Part shown: piece by piece, positions 36,551 to 45,628 of the stretch
Position numbering within the stretch: position 1 is the first letter of the stretch
Layout of the letters: each line of letters starts with the position of its first letter
Origin: Wolbachia endosymbiont of Pentalonia nigronervosa
GTDB lineage: Bacteria > Pseudomonadota > Alphaproteobacteria > Rickettsiales > Anaplasmataceae
NCBI RefSeq assembly: GCF_014534705.1
Contig: NZ_JACVWV010000002.1
Coordinates: 1 to 64,000 of the forward strand
Reading direction: 5' to 3'
Length of the DNA stretch: 64,000 bases
The notes under the pieces: generated by a model
Seen by the model: the letters and a program-made list of their open reading frames with translations, nothing else
Told to the model about the DNA's origin: nothing
Database searches by the model: none
Program-made: the position numbers and the translations under genes

Positions 36551-37346
36551 AGTATTATTGATTTTAATTCTTTTGATAGGCAGTGGCTTAAATGCATCAG
36601 TTAATTACAACAAGCCCATTTCTGTAGATAGTAGAATAAAAACTTTTGTGTATAGTCCTAATGAAGTATTTACTGTGATTTTCAGTCAAGGTTACTATTC
36701 TTATATCGAATTTTCAGAAGGAGAGAAAGTAAAGAGTATAGCAGTAGGTGATGCATCTAGTTGGAAAGTCATGCCTAATGACAACAAATTATTTATAATG
36801 CCGTTTGAAGTTAGTAGCCGCACTAATATGATTATTACAACAACTAAAAAAAGGAATTATATCTTTGATTTAGTATCAAGGCCTAATTATGATAAGCAAC
36901 CAAATACTGAGGTTGAAAAAGTTAGTCATGATTATTCCGCTGAAAAAGATATATCTTATATAGTACGTTTCTATTACCCCACAGCAGAAGATGAATTTGA
37001 TGTTGATCTAGATGAAGTGTCTGTGCCTACTCAAATGCAGTATATTGAAGATGAGCCAGAAAAAATGATAAAAGAAAATGATACAAAGTATAATTATACA
37101 TATATCAATGATGGTAGTGATGAAGAGATTGTGCCAATAGAGTTATTTGATGATGGTTATTTAACCTATTTAAAGTTTAAAGATAGTAATAAAATACCGC
37201 AAATTTTCATGGAAACAAAAAATAAAACTAGATTATCTTGTAAGAGGTTATTATTTGATGGCTATGTTGTAGTAAAAGGAGTGCATAAGAAATTATTTAT
37301 GCGTTACAAAGATAATGAAGTTGAGATTATAAATAGATCGCTGTAG
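36543..37346 (+). CDS. virB9: type IV secretion protein VirB9
   Basis: VirB9 forms the outer ring of the T4SS core complex. 267 residues with a signal peptide (MYRVLLILILLIGSGLNA). Marks are SVDSRIKTFVYSPNEVFTV near the N-terminus, NKLFIMP....RTNMIITTTKRNY-type strand, and the C-terminal domain binding VirB7/VirB10 with NDGSDEEIVPIELFDDGYLTYLKF. ATG codons at 36537 and 36543 are both possible. The long frame from 36459 is an artefact inside virB8. Confidence 0.93.
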   Translation: MYRVLLILILLIGSGLNASVNYNKPISVDSRIKTFVYSPNEVFTVIFSQGYYSYIEFSEGEKVKSIAVGDASSWKVMPNDNKLFIMPFEVSSRTNMIITTTKKRNYIFDLVSRPNYDKQPNTEVEKVSHDYSAEKDISYIVRFYYPTAEDEFDVDLDEVSVPTQMQYIEDEPEKMIKENDTKYNYTYINDGSDEEIVPIELFDDGYLTYLKFKDSNKIPQIFMETKNKTRLSCKRLLFDGYVVVKGVHKKLFMRYKDNEVEIINRSL

Positions 37347-37351
37347 CTGAT

Positions 37352-38824
37352 ATGGTTAAGAATAACTTTGAAGGGAACAAAAATTTTACAAATGAGTCAG
37401 AAGTAGAGAGTAAAGTAGTTACAGTTGGCTCTAATCAAAGTCACAAAGCACTGATGATGTTTATCGTAGTTGTACTAGTGTGTGTAGTGGGTTATTTCTA
37501 TTTTAGTCCTTCTAGTAAAGAAATTCCTGAAGTTATTAATAAAAAAGAAGAAGTAAAACAAAATATTCAAGAATTAAAAGACAAGTTAGAGCGAGTTCCA
37601 GATGGCATACCAATTCCTGAAAGAATAGTAAGTAACCCTTTGCCATCTTTACCTCCAATTATTGAACCGCAAAATATACCAGAGATAAAGCCAGAGATAA
37701 AACCTGAAGTGAAACCAGTGAACAAGGAGCAAGAAAAACCAAAAGAAACTGTATCAAATATACCATCTTTACCTAAGCCAGGCGGTTCCTCTGATGGAAT
37801 GATCAATAATTTTCCTACCTCGTTTCCCACAATAACACATAGTGGCTATCCTAGAGACAGGCGCGGTGCGCAAATGCTGGCAATTTCAGGTGATGTAAGT
37901 TCAGGAAGCAAAACAGTTGATAACATTACTTTATCTAGCACTTCAGCACAACAAAACAAGGCTACTAAAGTAGGTAGACTTGATCTGATGATTACTCAAG
38001 GCAAAATCATTGATGTCATACTTGAAACAGCAATCAGCTCTGATATACAAGGACCAATACGTGCCATGGTCAGTAGAGATGTTTATGCAGAGGCTGGTGA
38101 TACCGTTTTGGTGCCTAAAGGTTCAAAACTGATAGGTAGTTATTCGTTTGACTCTAATATCTCTAAGGCTCGTATGAATATAGCGTGGAATAGGGTTATT
38201 CTTCCTCATGGCGTAGATATTGCAATTTCTTCACAAGGTACTGATGCATTAGGTAGAGCAGGAATAACAGGCATAGTTGATAATAAGATAATAAATTCAC
38301 TAGTTTCTTCAGTATTACTTGCTGGTGTTTCAATTGGTGCAGCCGTTGTAGGACAAAAAGCCTCTTATCTTGTTGAAAAATTAACTACTATAGATATGGT
38401 ACGGTCTATTGCTACAAATGTGATAGACCTTTCTCCACTTAAGGGCATTATTACTGGCAATGAGGATGATGCACAAAAAGACAAATGGAAATTAAACCTT
38501 GGAGCCATTAATAAGCTTAAGAATGCAGTCAATGATGAAAGTTTAGTGAATATCTTTAGATCTGTAGTGTCAGGTTTAGGCTTTAGTGGAACTGAGAACA
38601 TCACTGTGGATAATATAAGGCAATTATTAAGGCAACAAGGAAGTAAGTCCTCTTATGAAAGTACAATCGAGACATCAATCAATGATTTTTCTAAAGATAT
38701 GAGAGACATAGTTGAGAGAAGTATAGACAAAAAACCAACTGTTTATGTTGATCAAGGCACTGCATTGAAAGTCTTTGTTAATCATGATATAATTTTTCCT
38801 CCACAAGCAATATCGTATCAATAA
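37352..38824 (+). CDS. virB10: type IV secretion protein VirB10
   Basis: 490 residues spanning both membranes in the T4SS. One inner-membrane helix lies near residues 31-50, then a periplasmic stretch with a coiled coil and a proline-rich spacer (PEIKPEIKPEVKP around residue 110). The conserved C-terminal beta-barrel domain follows (GKIIDVILETAISSDIQGP, VLVPKGSKLIGSY, RAGITGIVDN) and the antenna region. The final FVNHDIIFPP is a family end motif. It starts 5 bases after virB9. Confidence 0.95.
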   Translation: MVKNNFEGNKNFTNESEVESKVVTVGSNQSHKALMMFIVVVLVCVVGYFYFSPSSKEIPEVINKKEEVKQNIQELKDKLERVPDGIPIPERIVSNPLPSLPPIIEPQNIPEIKPEIKPEVKPVNKEQEKPKETVSNIPSLPKPGGSSDGMINNFPTSFPTITHSGYPRDRRGAQMLAISGDVSSGSKTVDNITLSSTSAQQNKATKVGRLDLMITQGKIIDVILETAISSDIQGPIRAMVSRDVYAEAGDTVLVPKGSKLIGSYSFDSNISKARMNIAWNRVILPHGVDIAISSQGTDALGRAGITGIVDNKIINSLVSSVLLAGVSIGAAVVGQKASYLVEKLTTIDMVRSIATNVIDLSPLKGIITGNEDDAQKDKWKLNLGAINKLKNAVNDESLVNIFRSVVSGLGFSGTENITVDNIRQLLRQQGSKSSYESTIETSINDFSKDMRDIVERSIDKKPTVYVDQGTALKVFVNHDIIFPPQAISYQ

Positions 38825-38825
38825 A

Positions 38826-39818
38826 ATGAACCATGCTGCACTTGGCACATATCTAGAACCGCTACAAAATATATTTCGAGAAGAGGGTGTAAACGAAATA
38901 TCAATAAATAGGCCAAAAGAAGTATGGATTGAAAATAGGGGAGAAATAAGATGTGAACACTTGGAAGCATTTGATCTTAATCATTTAAAAGCTTTGGGTA
39001 GATTAATTGCTCAAGCAACAGAGCAAAAGCTTAGTGAAGAAACTCCTCTACTTTCAGCTACATTGCCAAATGGTTATCGTATACAGATAGTATTTCCACC
39101 AGCATGTGAGTCTGATAAAGTTGTGATGTCAATTCGTAAACCTTCTGGCATACAACTAAGTTTAGATGATTATGAAAAAATAGGAGCATTTTCTGCCACT
39201 ATCACAGAAAATGTCGAAAATCGAGCTGATCGTCAGCTAGATTTATTACTGAAGAAGAAAAAAATAAAAGAATTTTTGGAATACGCAGTAGTACATAAAA
39301 AAAATATAATAATTAGTGGTGGAACCTCCACAGGGAAAACCACGTTTACTAATGCTGCTTTACGTGCTATTCCAGCTCAAGAGAGAATCATTACTGTTGA
39401 AGATGCAAGAGAAATTGTTTTGAGTGACCATCCCAATAGAGTTCATCTTATTGCCTCTAAGGGAGGACAAGGAAGAGCAAAAGTAACAACACAGGACCTA
39501 ATAGAAGCATGTTTACGTTTAAGGCCAGATAGGATAATAGTTGGTGAGTTGCGTGGAGCAGAAGCATTTGGTTTCCTTCGAGCAATAAATACAGGTCACC
39601 CTGGTTCGATATCAACTCTGCATGCAGACAGTCCTGCAATGGCTCTTGAGCAAATAAAATTAATGGTTATGCAGGCAAATCTTGGAATTCCTCCAGACCA
39701 AATCATTCCATATATTAGGAACGTTATTGATGTTGTTGTCCAACTCAAAAGAACTGATGGAGGAAAAAGAAACATATCTGAAATATTATTTACTAGATCT
39801 TTAAATAAAAATGCTTAA
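38826..39818 (+). CDS. virB11: type IV secretion ATPase VirB11
   Basis: A hexameric traffic ATPase at the base of the T4SS. 330 residues: N-terminal domain (LEPLQNIFREEGVNEISIN), Walker A SGGTSTGKTT at about residues 162-171, Asp box TVEDAREIV, Walker B RPDRIIVGELRGAEAF and His box TGHPGSISTLHAD. Starts one base after the virB10 stop. Confidence 0.96.
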   Translation: MNHAALGTYLEPLQNIFREEGVNEISINRPKEVWIENRGEIRCEHLEAFDLNHLKALGRLIAQATEQKLSEETPLLSATLPNGYRIQIVFPPACESDKVVMSIRKPSGIQLSLDDYEKIGAFSATITENVENRADRQLDLLLKKKKIKEFLEYAVVHKKNIIISGGTSTGKTTFTNAALRAIPAQERIITVEDAREIVLSDHPNRVHLIASKGGQGRAKVTTQDLIEACLRLRPDRIIVGELRGAEAFGFLRAINTGHPGSISTLHADSPAMALEQIKLMVMQANLGIPPDQIIPYIRNVIDVVVQLKRTDGGKRNISEILFTRSLNKNA

Positions 39819-39847
39819 ATTTGTAATTAGGTAGAATAAGTTAATTT

Positions 39848-41797
39848 ATGCATGGAAACCATTTACGTAACCTTTTGATAGCAGGTGTACTATCTTTTAC
39901 TGTATTAGAATTTTTTTTCTATTTATCAGGTATATTGTTTTTTTTACTAGTTGATGGTCCTGATGCTGTAAATTTTAAAAATATTGACCCTAGCATTGCA
40001 AACTTTCCTTATAGATTATGGCCTACGATTTTTCTTTATATAGAACATTGCTGGCATCATCCAGAATTATATAAACCTGATGTAAAAGCAAAATTAATTA
40101 TTTCTTCCGCGCTGCCTATTTCTATCTTAATAATTATATTATGGAACTTAAGAGAGAGAATAATTGATTGGAGGCCATTTCAGAAAAAAGAAGCACTCCA
40201 TGGAGATTCACGATGGGCATCAGAAAAGGATGTACGCAGAGCAGGGTTGAGAAGTAAACAGGGATTGCTCTTAGGTAAGGATAAAAGAGGGTATTTTATT
40301 GCTGATGGATATCAGCATGCATTATTATTTGCACCTACAGGTTCTGGTAAAGGTGTTGGTTTTGTAATTCCTAATTTATTATTTTGGACTGATTCAGTCA
40401 TTGTACATGATATAAAATTAGAGAATTATGAAATCACAAGTGGTTGGCGAAAACGACAGGGGCAAAAGGTATTTGTGTGGAATCCAGCACAACCAGATGG
40501 AATAAGTCACTGCTATAACCCATTACAGTGGATTAGTAAAAAACCTGGACAAATGGTTGATGACGTGCAAAAGATAGCTAATCTTATCATGCCTGAACAA
40601 GACTTTTGGCAGAATGAAGCAAGAAGCTTATTTGTTGGCATAGTGCTATATTTACTTGCTGCGCCAGAAAAGATTAAGTCCTTTGGTGAAGTTGTACGTA
40701 CAATGCGTAGTGATGATGTGGTCTATAATCTTGCTGTTGTTTTAGACACAATGGGTAAAATCATACACCCTGTAGCATACATGAACATTGCAGCTTTTTT
40801 ACAAAAAGCCGATAAAGAAAGGTCAGGCGTTGTATCAACAATGAACTCGTCCCTTGAATTATGGGCAAATCCGTTGATTGACACTGCAACTGCATCAAGT
40901 GATTTTAACATCATGGATTTCAAGAAGGATAAAGTTACAGTGTATGTTGGATTGACTCCTGATAACCTTAATAGATTAAGGCCTTTAATGCAGGTTTTTT
41001 ATCAACAAGCAACTGAGTTTCTATGCAGAAAATTACCCTCATCCGATGAACCTTATGGTGTGTTGTTTTTAATGGACGAGTTTCCTACATTGGGCAAAAT
41101 GGAACAATTTCAAACTGGTATAGCATATTTCCGTGGATACAGAGTAAGGTTATTTTTAATTGTTCAAGATACAGAGCAGCTTAAAGGAATATATGAAGAA
41201 GCGGGAATGAACTCATTTTTGTCAAATTCAACCTATAGAATAACCTTTGCAGCTAATAATGTGGAAACAGCTAACCTGATATCGCAGCTAATAGGCAATA
41301 AAACTGTTAAACAGGAATCCTTAAATAAACCTAAGTTTTTAGATCTCAATCCGGCTTCAAGGTCATTGCACCTCTCTGAAGCACAGAGGGCATTGCTGCT
41401 ACCACAAGAGGTTATTATGTTGCCGCGTGATGAGCAAATAATTTTGATAGAGTCTACTTACCCTATAAAATCAAAAAAAATCTTATACTATAGTGATAGC
41501 ACCTTCACCAGAAAATTGCTTAAAGAAACTCATGTACCCACACAAGAGCCTTATGACCCACGTAAAATTGCTGCTGCTGCTGTTAATACAGATAAAATCG
41601 ATCAAGAGGATAACAGTGATGTCATAGAAGAATCTAAGGCAATCGATTCTTCTGTTGAGGCACAAACTCAACAGAATGAGCCAGTACAACAAGATATTGA
41701 TGATAAATTTCAAGATGAAATAGATGACAATGAGTTTGATGACGAAGACATTGACGATGAGTTTGACGATGAAGACATTGACGATGATGACATTTAA
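39848..41797 (+). CDS. virD4: type IV coupling ATPase VirD4
   Basis: VirD4 receives substrates and passes them to the secretion channel. 649 residues: two N-terminal membrane segments (about 10-35 and 75-100), Walker A APTGSGKG at about residue 162, Walker B LFLMDEFPTLG, and the C-terminal motor region. The last 50 residues form an extremely acidic tail made of repeated DDE(D/F)DD units, encoded by near-tandem 24-base repeats. Acidic coupling-protein tails can take part in substrate recognition; here that is inference. It is the last gene of the operon, and no wspB follows it. Confidence 0.95.
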   Translation: MHGNHLRNLLIAGVLSFTVLEFFFYLSGILFFLLVDGPDAVNFKNIDPSIANFPYRLWPTIFLYIEHCWHHPELYKPDVKAKLIISSALPISILIIILWNLRERIIDWRPFQKKEALHGDSRWASEKDVRRAGLRSKQGLLLGKDKRGYFIADGYQHALLFAPTGSGKGVGFVIPNLLFWTDSVIVHDIKLENYEITSGWRKRQGQKVFVWNPAQPDGISHCYNPLQWISKKPGQMVDDVQKIANLIMPEQDFWQNEARSLFVGIVLYLLAAPEKIKSFGEVVRTMRSDDVVYNLAVVLDTMGKIIHPVAYMNIAAFLQKADKERSGVVSTMNSSLELWANPLIDTATASSDFNIMDFKKDKVTVYVGLTPDNLNRLRPLMQVFYQQATEFLCRKLPSSDEPYGVLFLMDEFPTLGKMEQFQTGIAYFRGYRVRLFLIVQDTEQLKGIYEEAGMNSFLSNSTYRITFAANNVETANLISQLIGNKTVKQESLNKPKFLDLNPASRSLHLSEAQRALLLPQEVIMLPRDEQIILIESTYPIKSKKILYYSDSTFTRKLLKETHVPTQEPYDPRKIAAAAVNTDKIDQEDNSDVIEESKAIDSSVEAQTQQNEPVQQDIDDKFQDEIDDNEFDDEDIDDEFDDEDIDDDDI

Positions 41798-41820
41798 AAT
41801 TGTGCAACTTATACACAATT
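41798..41820. terminator. weak hairpin after virD4
   Basis: AATTGTG and CACAATT form a perfect 7-base stem with a 9-base loop, starting 1 base after the virD4 stop. There is no T run, so it is at best a weak terminator between convergent virD4 and the cation efflux gene. Confidence 0.35.
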
Positions 41821-41852
41821 AGGGTTTATATGAGAAATATTTCTTTATTACG

Positions 41853-42752
41853 TCAATCGGTTGTAAGTCTTTTATTATCTGAACACTCGTCATATTCGAT
41901 TTCAACGGTGGAATGTGCAATTCCAAACTTATCTAACAGTATTTTTTTTATATCATATAGAATAGTAGTATGCTGCACTTTCTGCTGTATTTTAGCGTGC
42001 ATGGTTATTATAAAGTAATGATCAGAAAGTGACCATGTATGTATATGATGCACGTCTATTACTTCAGGTAATTCTAACATGATGTGACTCTTTATTTTTT
42101 CAGCAGATATACCTTCAGGTGTACCTTCAAGGAGAATATGGCAAGAATTTTTGATAATCTTATAGCCACTATTTAAAATTATTACACTCACAAACACTGA
42201 TAGGAGTGGATCTGCAACTTCCCATCCAGTAAGCATTATAACTACAGATGCAAATATAGCTGCTATAGAGCCTAAAATATCTCCTGCAACATGTAGCATT
42301 GCACTTCTTATATTTATGTTATCTTCACATTTGCTATGTAATATAAAAAAAACTGCTATATTCGCAATGAGGCCAAATAGGGCTATCACTAACATTACTT
42401 TCCATTCAACCTCAACAGGATGAATAAACCTCTTTATTGACTCAATGACGATAATTATTGCGATAAAGAATAGCGTTAATCCATTAACAAACGCTGCTAT
42501 TATCTGTAACCTGTGATATCCATATGATCTCTGTAGATCGGATTTTTTGGTTGAAAATCTATGTGCTAACCAGCTCAAAATTAAAGCAAAGAGGTCTGTA
42601 AGCATATGCCCTGCATCTGATAATAGAGCAAGCGAGTGAGAAATTATTCCACCTGCTACTTCTATTAACATGGTTATTGCTATAATTATTATAGAATAGA
42701 TTAAGCGGTTAGATTGCGCTACTGAATACTGCCCATTATGCACTGCTGTCAT
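41853..42752 (-). CDS. cation diffusion facilitator (CzcD/ZitB type)
   Basis: 299 residues with six membrane segments. The metal site of segment 2 is visible as HSLALLSDAGHMLTDLFAL (His and Asp ligands), that of segment 5 as MLHVAGDILGSIAAI, and the cytoplasmic C-terminal domain has VHHIHTWSLSDHYFIITMH. The family exports zinc, cadmium or cobalt. Metal specificity is not certain. It stands next to tRNA-Val on the same strand. Confidence 0.9.
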   Translation of the reverse strand: MTAVHNGQYSVAQSNRLIYSIIIIAITMLIEVAGGIISHSLALLSDAGHMLTDLFALILSWLAHRFSTKKSDLQRSYGYHRLQIIAAFVNGLTLFFIAIIIVIESIKRFIHPVEVEWKVMLVIALFGLIANIAVFFILHSKCEDNINIRSAMLHVAGDILGSIAAIFASVVIMLTGWEVADPLLSVFVSVIILNSGYKIIKNSCHILLEGTPEGISAEKIKSHIMLELPEVIDVHHIHTWSLSDHYFIITMHAKIQQKVQHTTILYDIKKILLDKFGIAHSTVEIEYDECSDNKRLTTD

Positions 42753-42777
42753 ATCAAATCTTTACATCAATGAAACG

Positions 42778-42850
42778 TGGGTAACACTGGATTCGAACCA
42801 GCGACCACTTGCACGTCAAGCAAGTGCTCTACCAACTGAGCTAATTACCC
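42778..42850 (-). tRNA. tRNA-Val (GAC)
   Basis: 73 bases. Acceptor GGGTAAT pairs with GTTACCC, with discriminator A; CCA is not encoded. Anticodon arm CTTGC-TTGACGT-GCAAG gives GAC. The D arm and TTCGAATC T loop are standard. Confidence 0.95.
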
Positions 42851-42945
42851 GCCCCATAGTATAGTTCCGTAATTAAGTAAAAGTCAATTTTAAAACCATC
42901 CACAATATATAAAGTCTATTTGTTTCCAGCACATCAAGAGCACAC

Positions 42946-44154
42946 TTAATGTGATCTTTTAAATAACCATTTTATCTCATTATATTGAAGAAGACCATGT
43001 ATTATAATTGCAATGATAGAACATCCAACAGTTAACAATAGGTTTGACAAAATACCATAGTGAAAGAATTTTCCTACTATATATATTCCAACAGACCCGA
43101 GCATCATGTCCCAGAATAAGATGAGTGCACTGCCAAGACCTATATCTTTTATAGCTTCTAAAGCAAAAGTTACATTATTACTTATTATAAAGGCAAGACC
43201 CATATTACTTACAATCCAAGCAGCTTCAAATATGTATATATTCAATTTATTAGTGAAATAAAAATATAGTAATGAACCGTCTGATATTATAGGCAATATT
43301 AACCCTATAATTAGCATTTTATTCATTCCTATTTTTATTACATATTTTCTGTTAATTAGTGCACCTATTACGAAAAATACAATAACAATCGATATGAGGT
43401 ACCCAAAATATTGCACCTCAACACCCATAGACTCGAATATAAAAGGATAGTTTGCAATGTATGCCCAGAGCCACATAAAAGTTAACCCTTGTATAGCAGC
43501 AAATCCAAGAAAACGATAATTTCGAAATACCAGTAAATATTGCGTAAAAATGCTAATAACTATGTTGCCTATGCTAGCTTTATTTTCATTAATAACCAGC
43601 GTCTCTTGTAATTTAAAATAAATGAAGCCAAGCATAATAATTGCTGCTAAAGATATAATGATGAACAGAAAATGCCAGTCATAGCCATGTGATATGATAT
43701 AGCTACCTATTACTGGGGCTATGCCAGGTGAAAGTGCTACTACTATATTTAATTTTGAAATTGCCCTAGAATATTCATTACCTGAATACATATCTCTAAT
43801 CGCAGCATACCCTATAACACCTGCAACACCTGATCCGATTCCCTGAATGAAGCGAGCTAATATTAAAAACGTGATATTATTAGCTATGCAACACAAAATA
43901 CTGGCAAAAGCAAAAATAGCCATACCAATCAACATAATTGGACGTCTACCATAATGATCTGATAATGGTCCGTAAATTAATCCAGATATAGCAATTCCCA
44001 TTATATTAAAACTGATCGTAAGCTGTACTATACTGCCTTCTACCTTAAAATAATCGGCAATGTTAGATAATGCTACTGAATAAAGATCAGTTGCCATATC
44101 AGCAGCTGCTAAAGACAGTATCATAATAAGGGAGATAATATTTTGTATTTTCAT
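42946..44154 (-). CDS. MFS drug-resistance-type transporter (Bcr/CflA-like)
   Basis: 402 residues with twelve membrane segments. Motif A is GPLSDHYGRRPIMLIG between segments 2 and 3, and the early DMATDLYSVALSNIADYF pattern is typical of the Bcr/CflA subfamily, which exports small molecules. I start at the ATG at 44154, 22 bases after the nuoF stop, giving MKIQNIIS; the longer frame from 44223 would overlap nuoF and add no membrane segment. It probably shares a transcript with nuoF. Confidence 0.87.
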   Translation of the reverse strand: MKIQNIISLIMILSLAAADMATDLYSVALSNIADYFKVEGSIVQLTISFNIMGIAISGLIYGPLSDHYGRRPIMLIGMAIFAFASILCCIANNITFLILARFIQGIGSGVAGVIGYAAIRDMYSGNEYSRAISKLNIVVALSPGIAPVIGSYIISHGYDWHFLFIIISLAAIIMLGFIYFKLQETLVINENKASIGNIVISIFTQYLLVFRNYRFLGFAAIQGLTFMWLWAYIANYPFIFESMGVEVQYFGYLISIVIVFFVIGALINRKYVIKIGMNKMLIIGLILPIISDGSLLYFYFTNKLNIYIFEAAWIVSNMGLAFIISNNVTFALEAIKDIGLGSALILFWDMMLGSVGIYIVGKFFHYGILSNLLLTVGCSIIAIIIHGLLQYNEIKWLFKRSH

Positions 44155-44176
44155 TGATTGGCTCTTGTGTACATGA

Positions 44177-45448
44177 TTATCTATCAGAACAATTGTATGA
44201 AATTCTATCTTCGATGACATCACGAAAATGTCTTATTAGTCCTTGAATTGGCCAAGCTGCAGCATCTCCCAATGCACAGATTGTATGTCCTTCTACTTGA
44301 ATTGTAAGATCAAGCAACTTGTCTATTTCATCGTGCTGAATATCTCCTGTTACCATCCTTTTCATAATTCTCCACATCCATCCAGTACCTTCACGGCACG
44401 GCGTGCATTGCCCACAAGATTCATGCATATAAAAATGAGATAGTTTCTCTATTGCGGCTATAATATCAGTTGATTTATCCATCACTATTACTGCGGCGGT
44501 ACCAAGTCCAGATTGAACTGCTTTGAGGGAATCAAAATCCATTTCCACAGTATTGCATATAGACTTTGGAATGAGTGGCACTGAAGACCCGCCAGGTATC
44601 ACAGCAAGCAAGTTATCCCACCCACCTCGCACTCCACCCGCATGTTTTTCAATCAATTCACGTAATGAGATTCCCATTTCTTCTTCAACATTGCACGGGT
44701 TGTTTACATGTCCTGAAATGCAAAATATCTTAGTGCCAGTGTTATTCGGTTTGCCAAGGGAAGCAAACCACTCGCCTCCACGATCGAGAATATCTGGAAC
44801 CACAGCTATAGTTTCAACATTATTTATTGTGGTCGGACAACCAAAAAGTCCAACACTTGCAGGAAAAGGTGGTTTCATGCGAGGAAATCCTTTTTTGCCT
44901 TCTATCGATTCAAGTTGAGCTGTTTCTTCCCCGCATATATATGCACCTGCACCTCTATGAATAAACACATCAAGGTTATAACCTGACTTGCAGGCATTTT
45001 TGCCAATCAGACCTTCTTTATAAGCCTCCTCTAGTGCTTCTTTTAGAATCAAATATTCATTATAAAACTCTCCTCGGATATAGATATATGCAACCGATGC
45101 ATTAATAGCTCTTCCAGCTAGCAAAGTTCCTTCAAGCAACATATGTGGCTCATAGCGTAAAATATCCCTATCTTTGCACGTGCCTGGCTCTGATTCATCT
45201 GCGTTAACAACTAAATACACTGGTTGAGAGCTCTTTTTAGGCATAAAACTCCATTTTAAACCAGTTGGAAATCCTGCACCTCCGCGACCTCTTAGCCCAG
45301 ATTTTTTCACTTCATCAATAATTTTTTCTGCACCTAAGTCTAATAAATCCTTGGTTTTCTTCCAAGCTCCACGTTTTTTTGCACTACTCAACAATGGACT
45401 TCCTTTACCACTTAGGTTAGTAAATATTCTATCTTCTATCTTTAACAC
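44177..45448 (-). CDS. nuoF: NADH-quinone oxidoreductase subunit F
   Basis: NuoF carries the NADH and FMN sites of complex I. 423 residues: [16 protein letters not shown] (NADH/FMN binding), [26 protein letters not shown], and the 4Fe-4S motif [16 protein letters not shown] longer open frame begins at 45496 inside tRNA-Lys. I use GTG at 45448, giving [12 protein letters not shown], which fits the family N-terminus; GTG at 45454 is also possible. nuoE, usually the partner, is not adjacent. Confidence 0.93.
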   Translation of the reverse strand: MLKIEDRIFTNLSGKGSPLLSSAKKRGAWKKTKDLLDLGAEKIIDEVKKSGLRGRGGAGFPTGLKWSFMPKKSSQPVYLVVNADESEPGTCKDRDILRYEPHMLLEGTLLAGRAINASVAYIYIRGEFYNEYLILKEALEEAYKEGLIGKNACKSGYNLDVFIHRGAGAYICGEETAQLESIEGKKGFPRMKPPFPASVGLFGCPTTINNVETIAVVPDILDRGGEWFASLGKPNNTGTKIFCISGHVNNPCNVEEEMGISLRELIEKHAGGVRGGWDNLLAVIPGGSSVPLIPKSICNTVEMDFDSLKAVQSGLGTAAVIVMDKSTDIIAAIEKLSHFYMHESCGQCTPCREGTGWMWRIMKRMVTGDIQHDEIDKLLDLTIQVEGHTICALGDAAAWPIQGLIRHFRDVIEDRISYNCSDR

Positions 45449-45466
45449 AATCACAAAGCCCCTGAG

Positions 45467-45539
45467 TGATCCCGGCGCGAATCGAACGCGCGACAACCTG
45501 ATTAAAAGTCAGGTGCTCTGCCGACTGAGCTACGGGATC
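45467..45539 (-). tRNA. tRNA-Lys (TTT)
   Basis: 73 bases. Acceptor GATCCCG pairs with CGGGATC, discriminator A; CCA is not encoded. Anticodon arm CCTGA-CTTTTAA-TCAGG gives TTT. It lies 18 bases upstream of the chosen nuoF start on the same strand, so the two may be co-transcribed. Confidence 0.95.
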
Positions 45540-45628
45540 GTTTTATTATTGTAATATTAATACAGCTTTTATTTATTTTAATCAAATTAAAATTCATATA
45601 AATTATATAATGTCATTATTATTTAAAT

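Noticed and set aside
41483-41818. Open frames antisense to the virD4 3' end
   Set aside because: They are mirror images of the repetitive acidic-tail codons and have no ribosome binding site or family match.
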